Part shown: positions 26,016 to 35,551 of the stretch, piece by piece
Layout: each line of letters opens with the position of its first letter
Position numbering within the stretch: the stretch's first letter is position 1
DNA from: CAZCJU01 sp964498965
Lineage (GTDB): Bacteria; Bacillota; Clostridia; Oscillospirales; CAG-272
Length of the DNA stretch: 64,000 nt
Assembly (NCBI GenBank): GCA_964498965.1
Contig: CAZCJU010000003.1
Location: 6,060 to 70,059 of the forward strand
Reading direction: 5' to 3'
Made by a program: the position numbers and the translations under genes
Notes under the pieces: model-generated
Database searches by the model: none
What the model was told of the DNA's origin: nothing
Seen by the model: only the letters and a program-made list of their open reading frames with translations

Positions 26016-27859
26016 TGAACGATAACGAAAACGAAAAAGACGTTCTTCCGTCCGATGACGGAAATGACAGAAATGACGGAAGCGACGAAAAAAATGCAGA
26101 GCTGAACGAGATCCTTTACGGCTCCGAATACAGCGAATATCTCGACGCACTCGGGAGCGAGGACGAGAATGACGACGGAGCTTTACCCGAAATGTCCACG
26201 TTTTCGCTCCCGTCCGACGACGAAAACGACAAGAACGGCGAAAAGAAAAAGAAGCCCGCCACCGTGCTGAAAAAGCAGACGAAGCTCATAATCGTTTTTT
26301 CCGTGATCTTCGTTGTTTTGCTTGCTCTCACGCTTGTTTTGGGACCTACCGGATATGACGTTTTCGGCTTAAAAACGGAAGAAGAAACGCCCTCGATCCC
26401 GTTCGTGGACGGCGAGGTATCGCTTTCGGCGAGCGGAAAGCGGCTTTTATTCGAGCATATAGAACGCGAAAATCTTCAATCCGTCGAGGTACACAATTCT
26501 CACGGCACATACACGGCTTATTACAACAACATAAACGGCGATTTCTGTTTTCTCGGAGCGGAGGACGCATTATACGACGAAACGCTTTTCTCGTCGCTTG
26601 TCGTAAGCTCCGGTTACGTTGTCATGCAAGACAGGCTCGGTCACGAGGAAAGAAACCCGGATTACTCGGAATACGGTTTGGCGGAAACGGACGAGCGTGC
26701 TTACTATATTATAACAACACGTGACGGCAGAAGCTATAAGCTGTACATCGGCAAATCGACGCTTGACGGTAGCGGCTATTACGCAATGGTTGACGGACGC
26801 GACGAGATATACGTTATCGGCTCGTCAATAGAATCGACGTTGCTTGCAGACGTGAAAACGCTGCTCACACCCATAATCACCTTTCCCATCGAGGGCAACG
26901 ACTATTTGACCGAGATAAAGAAATTTTACATCAGCCGAAACAGCGAAGCATACATAGGAATTTCCTATGTGGGCGAAACAGACGACAAGGAATCCGCCGG
27001 CATAACCATCCCGTTTACGATATTCTATCCGAAATATTTTACGGCATCTACCACGCAGGTGCAAACGCTCTTTTCCTCGGCGGTAAATCTTACCGGCGAC
27101 GAGATACTCGAGGTCGGAATTTACGAGGAGGACGGCGTTGACGAAAACGGCGACAAAAAATATAAGCTTCGTGACGGCTTGGCGGAAAAGTATTTCCTTG
27201 ATGAGCCTGCCTACGATATGCTTTACTACTACACCGACAACAACTACATCAGCTTTGTGACATTTTCGCCGAAGCAACGTGACGAGGACGGCAACGAATT
27301 TTATTATGCTACCTCGCAAATATACGACACAATAGTAAAAATATCTGCCGACAAAGTAAAATTTCTCGAATGGGAGCTTGTGGACTATCTCGAGCGTTCC
27401 ATATTCAATTATCACATCGACTACGTAAAAAGCATAGAGATAACGGGCAAGGACAAAAACTTCCTTTTCACGCTTACGGGAACGGGTGAGGCTCTTGAAG
27501 TCACCGAAAAGCATTCGGGAAAGATATTACGTTCATATCCCAAGGGCGAAAATCTCGATGCGGGAGATAACGTATACAATTTCAGGCAGTTTTACAAGAC
27601 ATCGCTTTCCGTCTACACCGAGGACAGCGTCGATGAAAGCACGATAGGCGAAAAAGCACTTCTGCTCACCGTTACGGTGACTTTGCGTAACGGCAAGTCC
27701 TCCGAATACAAGTTTTATTCGTACTCGGATCTGCGGTGTTACTACACGATAAACGGAGAGGGAGAATTTTTCGTAAAGCGTTCTGCGGTCACGAAAATGG
27801 TAAGGGACGCACAAAAGGTCGTTGACGGAATAGCGGTCGATTCCGAAGCCGAGGTATAA
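26015..27859 (+). CDS. DUF4340-type membrane-anchored partner of the GldG-like protein
   Basis: A 614-residue protein. The first ~85 residues are an acidic, low-complexity cytoplasmic tail rich in Asp, Glu, Asn and Ser. One membrane helix follows (LIIVFSVIFVVLLALTLVL, ~90-110), then ~500 extracytoplasmic beta-rich residues. The region around YGLAETDERAYYIITTRDGRSYKLYIGKS matches DUF4340 proteins, which often follow GldG genes. The function of the family is unknown. The start ATG 26015 overlaps the GldG stop by one base. The long acidic tail is unusual for the family as I know it. Confidence 0.8.
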   Translation: MNDNENEKDVLPSDDGNDRNDGSDEKNAELNEILYGSEYSEYLDALGSEDENDDGALPEMSTFSLPSDDENDKNGEKKKKPATVLKKQTKLIIVFSVIFVVLLALTLVLGPTGYDVFGLKTEEETPSIPFVDGEVSLSASGKRLLFEHIERENLQSVEVHNSHGTYTAYYNNINGDFCFLGAEDALYDETLFSSLVVSSGYVVMQDRLGHEERNPDYSEYGLAETDERAYYIITTRDGRSYKLYIGKSTLDGSGYYAMVDGRDEIYVIGSSIESTLLADVKTLLTPIITFPIEGNDYLTEIKKFYISRNSEAYIGISYVGETDDKESAGITIPFTIFYPKYFTASTTQVQTLFSSAVNLTGDEILEVGIYEEDGVDENGDKKYKLRDGLAEKYFLDEPAYDMLYYYTDNNYISFVTFSPKQRDEDGNEFYYATSQIYDTIVKISADKVKFLEWELVDYLERSIFNYHIDYVKSIEITGKDKNFLFTLTGTGEALEVTEKHSGKILRSYPKGENLDAGDNVYNFRQFYKTSLSVYTEDSVDESTIGEKALLLTVTVTLRNGKSSEYKFYSYSDLRCYYTINGEGEFFVKRSAVTKMVRDAQKVVDGIAVDSEAEV

Positions 27860-27861
27860 CA

Positions 27862-28533
27862 ATGGCAGTACTCGAATGTGACGGAGTATCTAAAGTATAT
27901 AAGCAAGGCGAGGAAATCGTTTCCGCAGTCAAGGACTGCGACTTCACCGTCGAAGAGGGCGAATTTACCGCAATAATCGGTTCGTCGGGTTCCGGCAAAA
28001 GCACGCTTTTGTCTATGCTCGGCGGGCTTACGCAGCCGTCGGGCGGAAAGGTATACATCAGAGGCTGTGACATTTACAATTTATCCTCCGAAGAGCTTGC
28101 CGTTTACAGGCGGCGACACATAGGCTTTATTTTTCAAAATTACAATTTGATTCCCGTTTTCACCGCACTCGAAAACATACTTATGCCCGTTTTGCTCGAC
28201 GGACGCCGTGTAAACACGGAACACGTCAAGGAACTGCTCGACGTGCTTGGTATTGCCGACAGAATACACCATTTGCCGTCGGAGTTATCGGGCGGTCAGC
28301 AACAGCGTGTTGCCGTTGCACGTGCTTTAATAAATTATCCGTCGCTCGTGCTTGCCGATGAGCCTACGGGTAATCTCGACAAGGAAAGCACGCAGGAACT
28401 GATGAAACTGTTGCTCGAAACGAAAAAACTTCAAAATCAAACTCTTGTTATGGTAACGCATGACGACAATGTTGCCGCAATGGCGGACAAGATATACCGC
28501 ATGGACGACGGTTGGCTCAAGCGCGTGACCTAA
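27862..28533 (+). CDS. LolD/MacB/FtsE-type ABC ATP-binding protein without adjacent permease
   Basis: A 223-residue ATPase of the LolD/MacB class: Walker A GSSGSGKST near 38-46, Q-loop FQNYNLIP, signature LSGGQQQRVAVARAL near 137-151, Walker B LVLADEPTGNLD near 158-169. The MacB-type permease these ATPases normally serve is not in the window; the next gene is proA. It begins 2 bases after the DUF4340-like gene, so it is part of that operon and may energise the same complex or act on a permease elsewhere. Confidence 0.9.
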   Translation: MAVLECDGVSKVYKQGEEIVSAVKDCDFTVEEGEFTAIIGSSGSGKSTLLSMLGGLTQPSGGKVYIRGCDIYNLSSEELAVYRRRHIGFIFQNYNLIPVFTALENILMPVLLDGRRVNTEHVKELLDVLGIADRIHHLPSELSGGQQQRVAVARALINYPSLVLADEPTGNLDKESTQELMKLLLETKKLQNQTLVMVTHDDNVAAMADKIYRMDDGWLKRVT

Positions 28534-28538
28534 AACGC

Positions 28539-28572
28539 AATGAAAGGTTTAAAATAATGAAAGGTTTAAAAT
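28539..28572 (+). repeat. 17-base tandem duplication in the proA leader
   Basis: The 17-base unit AATGAAAGGTTTAAAAT occurs twice in immediate succession (28539-28555 and 28556-28572), just before the proA start at 28580. Each unit starts a minimal reading frame: MKGLK-stop for the first, MKGLKY-stop for the second. Each also carries GAAAGG. Confidence 0.85.
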
Positions 28573-28579
28573 ACTGAAA

Positions 28580-29836
28580 ATGAATGTAAAGGAATATGTA
28601 AACGGTCTTTGCCGTGATGCAAAAGATGCCTCCTACGCACTTGCAACCTCGTCAAGTACGGAGCGTAATGCGATCTTGATATCGATATCGAAAAAGCTGT
28701 GCGAGGAAGAAAATATCGCGAAGATCATCGAGGCAAATCGGCTGGATCTCGAACACGCAAAAAACAACAATATAAGACCGACCATGATCGACCGCCTTAC
28801 GCTTAGCCGCGAGCGGCTGACGAACATTGCCGCGTCCGCGTCCAAGCTCGCCGCACTTCCCGACGTTCTCGGGCAGGGCGAATGCTTCGTGCGACCGAAT
28901 GGCTTGAAAATACGTCGTGTCGCCGTTCCGCTCGGCACAGTCGGCATAATTTACGAGGCACGTCCGAACGTCACGGTCGATGCGGCGGGAATATGTATAA
29001 AAACGGGCAATTGTGCGGTGCTGAGGGGCGGAAAGGAAGCGATAAATTCAAACAAAGCGTTCATTTCCGTAATTCATTCGGCATTGACGGAATGCGGATT
29101 TGACCCGCACTGTATCGCACTTATCGAGGACACGAGCCGAGAATCGAGCTACGCTTTAATGGAAGCGGTCGGACTGATCGATGTGCTTATCCCCCGAGGC
29201 AGCAAGAGCTTGATAAATTCGGTATGTCAAAACGCACGTGTTCCCGTTATCGAAACGGGTGCGGGAAATTGCCACATTTATGTGGAAAAAACGGCCGATA
29301 TCGACACGGCGGTGAAAGTAACGCTCAACGCCAAGCTTTCGCGTCCCTCCGTTTGCAATGCGGCGGAATCGTTGCTCGTGGACAGAGCGATAGCGGGCAA
29401 ATTTTTGCCGAGGCTCTATTCCGCTTCAAGAGAAAAAGAGTTGATTTTCAGAGGCAACGAAGAGGTAAAAGCGATACTTCCGCAAGCCGAAGATGCTTGC
29501 GAGGAGGACTATTATGCAGAATACTACGATTATATAATATCCGTCAAGCTTGTAGACGGTGTCAAAGAAGCGGTTGAAAACGTAAACAAGTATTCCACTC
29601 ACCACAGCGAAGCGGTTTTGACAAGCGATCTGTCCGTTGCCGATTACTTCACATCGCATGTTGACAGTGCGGCGGTTTATGTAAACGCTTCGACACGCTT
29701 TACCGACGGCGAAGAATTCGGCTTCGGTGCGGAGATCGGCATATCTACGCAAAAGCTTCATGCCAGAGGACCTATGGGACCCGAACAGCTTACAATATAT
29801 AAGTATATCATAGAGGGCAACGGTCAGATACGATAG
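28580..29836 (+). CDS. proA: Glutamate-5-semialdehyde dehydrogenase (gamma-glutamyl phosphate reductase)
   Basis: A 418-residue cytoplasmic enzyme, the usual ProA length, reducing gamma-glutamyl phosphate to glutamate semialdehyde in proline synthesis with NADPH. VPLGTVGIIYEARPNVT near 113-129 and ETGAGNCHIYVE near 225 are family signatures. The catalytic Cys lies in RPSVCNAAE near 258, and GPMGPEQLT is near the end. proB is not in the window, so proline genes are split. ATG 28580 is only 47 bases after the ABC ATPase stop and behind a tandem duplication. A strong terminator follows. Confidence 0.96.
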   Translation: MNVKEYVNGLCRDAKDASYALATSSSTERNAILISISKKLCEEENIAKIIEANRLDLEHAKNNNIRPTMIDRLTLSRERLTNIAASASKLAALPDVLGQGECFVRPNGLKIRRVAVPLGTVGIIYEARPNVTVDAAGICIKTGNCAVLRGGKEAINSNKAFISVIHSALTECGFDPHCIALIEDTSRESSYALMEAVGLIDVLIPRGSKSLINSVCQNARVPVIETGAGNCHIYVEKTADIDTAVKVTLNAKLSRPSVCNAAESLLVDRAIAGKFLPRLYSASREKELIFRGNEEVKAILPQAEDACEEDYYAEYYDYIISVKLVDGVKEAVENVNKYSTHHSEAVLTSDLSVADYFTSHVDSAAVYVNASTRFTDGEEFGFGAEIGISTQKLHARGPMGPEQLTIYKYIIEGNGQIR

Positions 29837-29873
29837 ACTGATCATCGAACAAAGCATAATTTCAAATAACAAG

Positions 29874-29909
29874 ACGGACGAATCGATTGATTCGTCCGTT
29901 TATTTTTAT
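29874..29909 (+). terminator. Terminator after proA
   Basis: ACGGACGAATC (29874-29884) and GATTCGTCCGT (29889-29899) form a perfect 11-base stem with a 4-base loop, followed by TTATTTTTAT. Confidence 0.9.
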
Positions 29910-29922
29910 ATAGCGGAATAAC

Positions 29923-29965
29923 GCCCTAATCCGGCAATCCGCACAAACCAACTCAGTGAGTACTA
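29923..29965 (+). repeat. Fragment of the dispersed intergenic repeat
   Basis: GGAATAACGCCCTAATCCGGCA followed by GCACAAACCAACTCAGTGAGTAC, with the two head modules of the repeat in swapped order and no hairpin units. It lies between the convergent ends of proA and mutS. Similarity is partial. Confidence 0.45.
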
Positions 29966-30003
29966 TACGATATCGCTTTATGAAAGACTTACAAATAGGC
30001 GTT

Positions 30004-32586
30004 TCATATCATTTTTTTCAATTCGCGCAAAAAGTCGAATGCTTCTATGGGATTCATGAGATTGAGATCGACGTTTTCAAGTCTGCGGCGTATTTCGTCC
30101 GCCGCCACGGATTCGAGAGATATATTCATATCTTCAACACATTCAACCGTTTTGGGTATTATTGCTCTCGGATTTTTGTTTTCCGCTTCGATAAGTATTT
30201 CACTTGCTCTTTTTGTGACCTCATTAGGCACGCCGGCAAGCTTTGCGACCTCTATACCGTAGCTGTCGTCCGTCGCTCCTTTGACTATCTTACGCAGAAA
30301 CGTTATGTTGCCGCCACGTTTTTTCGCCGCAATATTGTAATTCACCACGCCCTCGCAAGTATCCTCGAGGTCTGTCAATTCGTGATAATGCGTGGCGAAA
30401 AGCGTTTTCGCACCTATTTTTTTCGCCGTATACTCCGCACAGGCACGTGCAATACTCATACCGTCAAATGTAGATGTTCCTCTGCCTATTTCGTCGTATA
30501 TTATAAGGCTGTTTTTGGTGGCGTTATTTAGTATTTCCGCCACCTCGTTCATTTCTGTCATAAACGTGGACTGACCGGACACAAGGTCGTCGCTCGCACC
30601 GACACGCGTGAATATTCTGTCAACAAGACCTATTCTCGCTTCGCTTGCGGGTACGAAAGAACCCATATGAGCCATGATAACTATTATGGCGACCTGTCGC
30701 ATATACGTAGATTTTCCCGCCATATTCGGGCCTGTTATCAGCATGAGCCTGTTATGCTGTGTATCAAGCACGGTATCGTTCGGCACGAACCGAGCCTGCT
30801 CCGCAAATTTTTCCACCACCGGGTGTCTGCCGTCTTTTATATATATCATATCGGACAGATCTACCTCCGGTCTGACATAACCGTGCTTCAACGCCGCCGT
30901 AGCGAGCGACAACAATGCGTCCGTCTGTGCAACGTATTCCGCCGCACTCGTCATTCTTTCTATGCTTTCGCTTAATTTTTCCTTAAGCTCGCAAAAAAGC
31001 TCGTACTCCAGCTTTACCGCCTTATCGCCGGCACCCAATATTTCGCCCTCGAATTTTTTCAGTTCCTCGGTGATATATCTTTCGCAATTGGTCAGCGTCT
31101 GCTTTCTGATATATCTGTCGGGTACGTTTTCCGCATTCGAGCGGCTCACCTCTATATAGTATCCGAAAACTCTGTTATACGATATTTTTAAATTCTTTAT
31201 TCCCGTCGCACGCCGTTCGTTTTCCTCCGTTTGTCGCAGGAAGGAATCGCCGTCCTTCAATATTTGTCTGAGTCTGTCAAGCTCTTTGTTGTGTCCGCTC
31301 CGTATAAATCCGCCCTCACGCACCGAAAACGGCACTTCGTCGTCGAGCGTATTGTGTATCAGCTCCGCAACGTCCTCGAGAGTGTCGATCTTCTCCGCCA
31401 GCTCATCCGTGCTTTCGTTTTTCAGTGCCGAAACGCACGAGCGGACACGGGGCATACAACGACACGTCTGCTCTATGGCTTTCATATCTCTCGGATTTAC
31501 CGAGCCGTAAACTATTTTCGCACACAGTCTTTGCAGATCAAGCACGCCTCGCAGGGCTTCGCCGAGTTCGTTTGAAACGGTGAAATCGTTTATCATCGCC
31601 TCAATACGGTTTTGGCGTGTGTTTATCTCGTTTAATGAATAAAGCGGCTCGTTTATCCACTTTTTCAGCATTCTCGCTCCGCCCGAGGTCTTTGTACTGT
31701 CAAGCACCCAGAGCAACGAGCCTTTTTTCTGACCTCTACGCATACTCTCGCACAGCTCCAAACTGCGTCTTGCGTTCAGATCGAGCTGTAAATGCTGTCC
31801 CGAGGTATATATTTCGAGCTTGTTTATGAATGAAATATCCGTCATTTGCGTAGCTTCGACATACTGCAGCAACGCACCGACGCATTTCACCGTTTCGACT
31901 TCAAGTCTTGTCGCATTCGTTTCGGGAAATTGCTTTTTCACACATTGCAGGCATTCGGAAAACACGAAGAGGTTTTCGCAGTCGTCGTTCACCGTGCATT
32001 GCAACTGTTTTGAGAAAAATTCGGATAAATGCGGGAAGTTAGTGGCGGAAGCACTTAAAAGTACCTCTTTCGGTCTGTATGTTCCGCATTCGTTTATGAC
32101 GAATTCCTCTCCGTGCATAGCGTCGCCGCCGTCTCTGAACGAAGTGAATATGTTGCCGGTGGAAATGTCGGAAAAGCACACCGCCGCCCGATCGCCGTCA
32201 ATGTAAATTCCGGCTATGTAGCTGTTGTCGTTTTCATCGAGCATATTCGCCGATGTCACCGTTCCGGGCGTTATCAAACGAACTATCTCGCGTCGTACAA
32301 GCCCTTTCGCTTGCGACGGATCCTCGGTCTGCTCGCAAACGGCTATTTTGTATCCGCTTTTCACGAGTTTTTCTATGTAGCCGTCTACACTGTGATAGGG
32401 TACACCGCACATCGGAGCTCGCTCGGCTTCGCCGCAATCGCGTCCGGTGAGCGTAAGCTCAAGCACAGAAGAGGCGGTCTTTGCATCGTCGAAAAACATT
32501 TCGTAAAAATCGCCCAAACGGTACATTAAAATGTAGTCCGTATAATTCTTTTTTATCTCCAAATACTGGAGCATCATCGGTGTCAT
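30004..32586 (-). CDS. mutS: DNA mismatch repair protein MutS
   Basis: An 860-residue MutS. MLQYLEIKKNYTDYILMYRLGDFYEMF near the start holds the mismatch-binding Phe-x-Glu equivalent (GDFYEMF). The core and clamp are central, and the ATPase has Walker A GPNMAGKST near 616-624 and Walker B IIYDEIGRGTS. It binds mispairs and recruits MutL; mutL is not in the window. The start is ATG 32586, with GGAGGG 5 bases upstream; a longer in-frame start at 32700 adds 38 residues without MutS similarity. It is the last gene of the ilvE-rbfA-nrnA-mnmG-mutS run, 117 bases after mnmG. Confidence 0.97.
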   Translation of the reverse strand: MTPMMLQYLEIKKNYTDYILMYRLGDFYEMFFDDAKTASSVLELTLTGRDCGEAERAPMCGVPYHSVDGYIEKLVKSGYKIAVCEQTEDPSQAKGLVRREIVRLITPGTVTSANMLDENDNSYIAGIYIDGDRAAVCFSDISTGNIFTSFRDGGDAMHGEEFVINECGTYRPKEVLLSASATNFPHLSEFFSKQLQCTVNDDCENLFVFSECLQCVKKQFPETNATRLEVETVKCVGALLQYVEATQMTDISFINKLEIYTSGQHLQLDLNARRSLELCESMRRGQKKGSLLWVLDSTKTSGGARMLKKWINEPLYSLNEINTRQNRIEAMINDFTVSNELGEALRGVLDLQRLCAKIVYGSVNPRDMKAIEQTCRCMPRVRSCVSALKNESTDELAEKIDTLEDVAELIHNTLDDEVPFSVREGGFIRSGHNKELDRLRQILKDGDSFLRQTEENERRATGIKNLKISYNRVFGYYIEVSRSNAENVPDRYIRKQTLTNCERYITEELKKFEGEILGAGDKAVKLEYELFCELKEKLSESIERMTSAAEYVAQTDALLSLATAALKHGYVRPEVDLSDMIYIKDGRHPVVEKFAEQARFVPNDTVLDTQHNRLMLITGPNMAGKSTYMRQVAIIVIMAHMGSFVPASEARIGLVDRIFTRVGASDDLVSGQSTFMTEMNEVAEILNNATKNSLIIYDEIGRGTSTFDGMSIARACAEYTAKKIGAKTLFATHYHELTDLEDTCEGVVNYNIAAKKRGGNITFLRKIVKGATDDSYGIEVAKLAGVPNEVTKRASEILIEAENKNPRAIIPKTVECVEDMNISLESVAADEIRRRLENVDLNLMNPIEAFDFLRELKKMI

Positions 32587-32703
32587 GTGTACCCTCCGAA
32601 AATTTAATTTGTCGTTGTTTTTTGAAAATACCGTCCCATTTATCAATGAAAGCAAATTTCGGGTTGCCATCTTTCCGAAAAAGGCGGAAGGTTTATGCAC
32701 GGG

Positions 32704-34572
32704 TCAGCGGTCGGCTGTGAGGTAGATGAGCAGTACGGAGATATCGGCGGGGGAAACGCCGCTTATTCTCGACGCTTGGCCTATGCTTTCGGGGCGAAAT
32801 TTTTCGAGCTTTTGCATAGCCTCAATACGTAGACCTTTTATTTTCGTATAATCGATATTTTCGGGCAATTGCGTTTTTTCGAGCTTTTGCGATCTGCGAA
32901 CCTGAGCATACTGTTTTTCGATATATCCGGCGTATTTTATTTTAACGCCCGCGGCGAACAAAATATCCTTGTCCTTTTCCGTTCTCGACGTATCGAATTC
33001 GGACAAAGCGTTATGATCCACGCCGGGGCGACGGAGCAATTCATCGAGGTGAAAAGCTCTCGGAGCGGATTCCGGCGAGCCTATCACCTCGTACAGAGCC
33101 TCACTCGGCTTAATTACGGTTTTTTTCGCCCGTTCTATCTCGTCGTTTATACGTTTTTGTTTTTCGAGGAATTTCTCGTACCGTTCGTTATCGATCAAGC
33201 CGACACGGCGACCTATGGGAGTAAGGCGTTCATCGGCATTATCCTGTCTGAGCAGAAGTCTGTACTCGCACCGCGAAGTCATTATTCTGTACGGCTCATT
33301 AGTACCTTTTGTGACGAGATCGTCTATAAGCGTACCTATATACGATTCCTGCCGCAGAAGCACCATCGGTTCTTCGCCTTTCAACTTGAGGGCTGCGTTT
33401 ATGCCGGCGACAAGGCCCTGAGCGGCTGCCTCCTCGTATCCGGACGTTCCGTTGAACTGTCCCGCACCGTACAGACCGGATATATTTTTAAATTCGAGAG
33501 TGGCTTTAAGCTGGGTCGGGTCTATACAATCGTACTCTATGGCATACGCATGACGCATTATCAATGCGTTTTCGAAGCCGTCGAGCGAATGTAGCATTTC
33601 GAGTTGGACATCGGGCGGGAGTGACGAGGAAAAGCCCTGCAGATACAACTCCTCCGTATCCTCGCCGAGGGGTTCGACAAACAGCTGATGTCGTTCCTTA
33701 TCCGCAAAACGGACTATTTTATCCTCTATACTCGGGCAATATCTCGGACCTGTGCCTTTTATGACACCCGAATACAGCGGTGAGCGGTGAAGATTATCTT
33801 TGATTATTTTATGTGTTTTTTCGTTTGTATAAACGATATGGCAAGGCAATGAGGGACGAGCGGCGAAGCTTTCCCTATCGGTCAGCACCGAAAACGGGAT
33901 CTCGCAATCGGCGTGCTGTTCTTCCAGCTTAGTCAAGTCAACGCTCGAGCGTAAGACTCTTGCGGGAGTACCCGTTTTGAACCTCATCAGTCGTATACCG
34001 GCTTTTTCGAGCGATGCGGAGAGTCCGAGTGAGGGCAAAAAGCCGTCCGGACCGGATGAATACGCCGTATCGCCGACGACGACACGACTTTGCAGGTACG
34101 TGCCTGTGCATACTATGACGCATTTACAGTCGAATCTGACGTTAAGCGAGGTTATTACGCCCTTGACTTCGCCGTTTTCGATGACTATATCCGTGACTTC
34201 CGCCTGATACAATCGCAGGTTTTTCGTTTGCTCTATCGTATGCTTCATCAAAATATGGTATTTCGCACGGTCCGCCTGCACACGTTTTGAGTGTACGGCG
34301 GGACCTTTACCCAAATTCAGCATACGGTTTTGGAGTGTGACATCGTCGGCGGTTTTTCCCATTTGACCGCCCAACGCATCTATTTCGAACACGAGGTGTC
34401 CCTTGCCCGTGCCGCCGATCGATGGGTTACAGGGCATATTTCCGACGGAATCGAGGTTCATGGTGAACAATATCGTATCAATTCCGAGCCTTGCACACGC
34501 CAAAGCGGCTTCTATTCCGGCATGGCCCGCACCTATCACGGCAACGCTTGTTTCTCCGAGCTTACATACCAT
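32704..34572 (-). CDS. mnmG: tRNA uridine-5-carboxymethylaminomethyl modification enzyme MnmG (GidA)
   Basis: A 622-residue FAD protein that, with MnmE, installs carboxymethylaminomethyl groups on wobble U34. GAGHAGIEAALACARLG near 15-31 is the dinucleotide-binding loop. CNPSIGGTGKGHLVFEIDALGG near 48-69 and the C-terminal GLRIEAMQKLEKFRPESIGQASRISGVSP region are family hallmarks. The length matches typical MnmG. Its start overlaps the end of the DHH phosphoesterase gene by 11 bases. In many Firmicutes mnmE and mnmG are adjacent; here the probable mnmE fragment is about 32 kb away. Confidence 0.97.
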   Translation of the reverse strand: MVCKLGETSVAVIGAGHAGIEAALACARLGIDTILFTMNLDSVGNMPCNPSIGGTGKGHLVFEIDALGGQMGKTADDVTLQNRMLNLGKGPAVHSKRVQADRAKYHILMKHTIEQTKNLRLYQAEVTDIVIENGEVKGVITSLNVRFDCKCVIVCTGTYLQSRVVVGDTAYSSGPDGFLPSLGLSASLEKAGIRLMRFKTGTPARVLRSSVDLTKLEEQHADCEIPFSVLTDRESFAARPSLPCHIVYTNEKTHKIIKDNLHRSPLYSGVIKGTGPRYCPSIEDKIVRFADKERHQLFVEPLGEDTEELYLQGFSSSLPPDVQLEMLHSLDGFENALIMRHAYAIEYDCIDPTQLKATLEFKNISGLYGAGQFNGTSGYEEAAAQGLVAGINAALKLKGEEPMVLLRQESYIGTLIDDLVTKGTNEPYRIMTSRCEYRLLLRQDNADERLTPIGRRVGLIDNERYEKFLEKQKRINDEIERAKKTVIKPSEALYEVIGSPESAPRAFHLDELLRRPGVDHNALSEFDTSRTEKDKDILFAAGVKIKYAGYIEKQYAQVRRSQKLEKTQLPENIDYTKIKGLRIEAMQKLEKFRPESIGQASRISGVSPADISVLLIYLTADR

Positions 34573-35551
34573 GCTCGATCGCCTCCGTACAAGCCTCGGA
34601 CACTATATCGAGGCACTGCTCGATATCGTCGGCTTTGATACTGCAGCCTGCAGCACGGCTGTGACCGCCGCCGCCGAATTCGGCTGCAATTACGGACACA
34701 TCGACGTGCTTCGAGCGAAACGAAACACGGTATTCGCCGACGCAGGCTTCCTTTACGGAAAACGCTATTTCCACGCTCGGCACGCCGCGAGCCAAATTAA
34801 CTATATCCCCGTCCTCGCCGTTCGGCATACCGTAAGCGAGGCGCATTTCCTCGGTTATATACGTGCCGACGACACGGTCGAACGAATAAAACCGCATATT
34901 ATCTATGATCTCCGCCTGCATTTCAAGCTGGAGCTTCGTTATAAAATTATGGAGCTCGTCGTTTATCGTCGAACTGTCTATGCCGTATTCGAGCAACTCG
35001 GCTGCGATACGGTGCGTTTTCGGTGTTGTATTCGAGTATGCGAAGCCGCCCGTATCGGAGGATATCGCACAATACAGGTATTCCGCACATTCTTTGTCGA
35101 GTTTGCCGACACCGTCCGATTCGAGCTGCTTTCCTATCTCGTAAACGATCTCGCCGCAGGCAGCGGCGGTGTCATCGACGCAGACACGGCAATTACCGTC
35201 AAGTCGGGACGAGGAATGGTGGTCAATTGCGAAATCTATTCTGTCCGCATATTCCTTATATCTGCCGAGAAGTGAAAAATCGGCAACATCGACGGTGATA
35301 TAGCACTTAGGCGAAAAGCCGATGAGCCGTTCTATACCGAGATCGTCGGTTTCGGTCAAAAAGCAGAGGCGTGCGGGTATTCTGTCCGCACAAACTACCT
35401 CAGCACGTCTGCCGGTGCTTTCCAATATGCGTTTAAGCCCCAGAGCCGAGCCTAACGTATCGCCGTCGGGGCGAGAGTGGGTAAACAGCAGAAAGCTGCC
35501 GTATTCGGTCAGCCTTTTGCACAGCTCGGGAACTGAGATAAGCTCAGCCAT
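34562..35551 (-). CDS. nrnA: DHH-family phosphoesterase, NrnA-like oligoribonuclease/pAp phosphatase
   Basis: A 329-residue protein of the DHH/DHHA1 superfamily. It carries THSRPDGDTLGSALGLK near 22-38, DVADFSLLGRYKEYADRIDFAIDHH near 88-112 (the metal-binding DHH motif) and the C-terminal GGGGHSRAAG substrate loop near 300. NrnA degrades 2-5-mer RNA and dephosphorylates 3'-phosphoadenosine 5'-phosphate. Adjacency to rbfA is a standard Firmicutes arrangement. The start at 35551 overlaps the rbfA end by 8 bases; an earlier in-frame start at 35611 would extend further into rbfA and is not favoured. Confidence 0.92.
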   Translation of the reverse strand: MAELISVPELCKRLTEYGSFLLFTHSRPDGDTLGSALGLKRILESTGRRAEVVCADRIPARLCFLTETDDLGIERLIGFSPKCYITVDVADFSLLGRYKEYADRIDFAIDHHSSSRLDGNCRVCVDDTAAACGEIVYEIGKQLESDGVGKLDKECAEYLYCAISSDTGGFAYSNTTPKTHRIAAELLEYGIDSSTINDELHNFITKLQLEMQAEIIDNMRFYSFDRVVGTYITEEMRLAYGMPNGEDGDIVNLARGVPSVEIAFSVKEACVGEYRVSFRSKHVDVSVIAAEFGGGGHSRAAGCSIKADDIEQCLDIVSEACTEAIEHGM

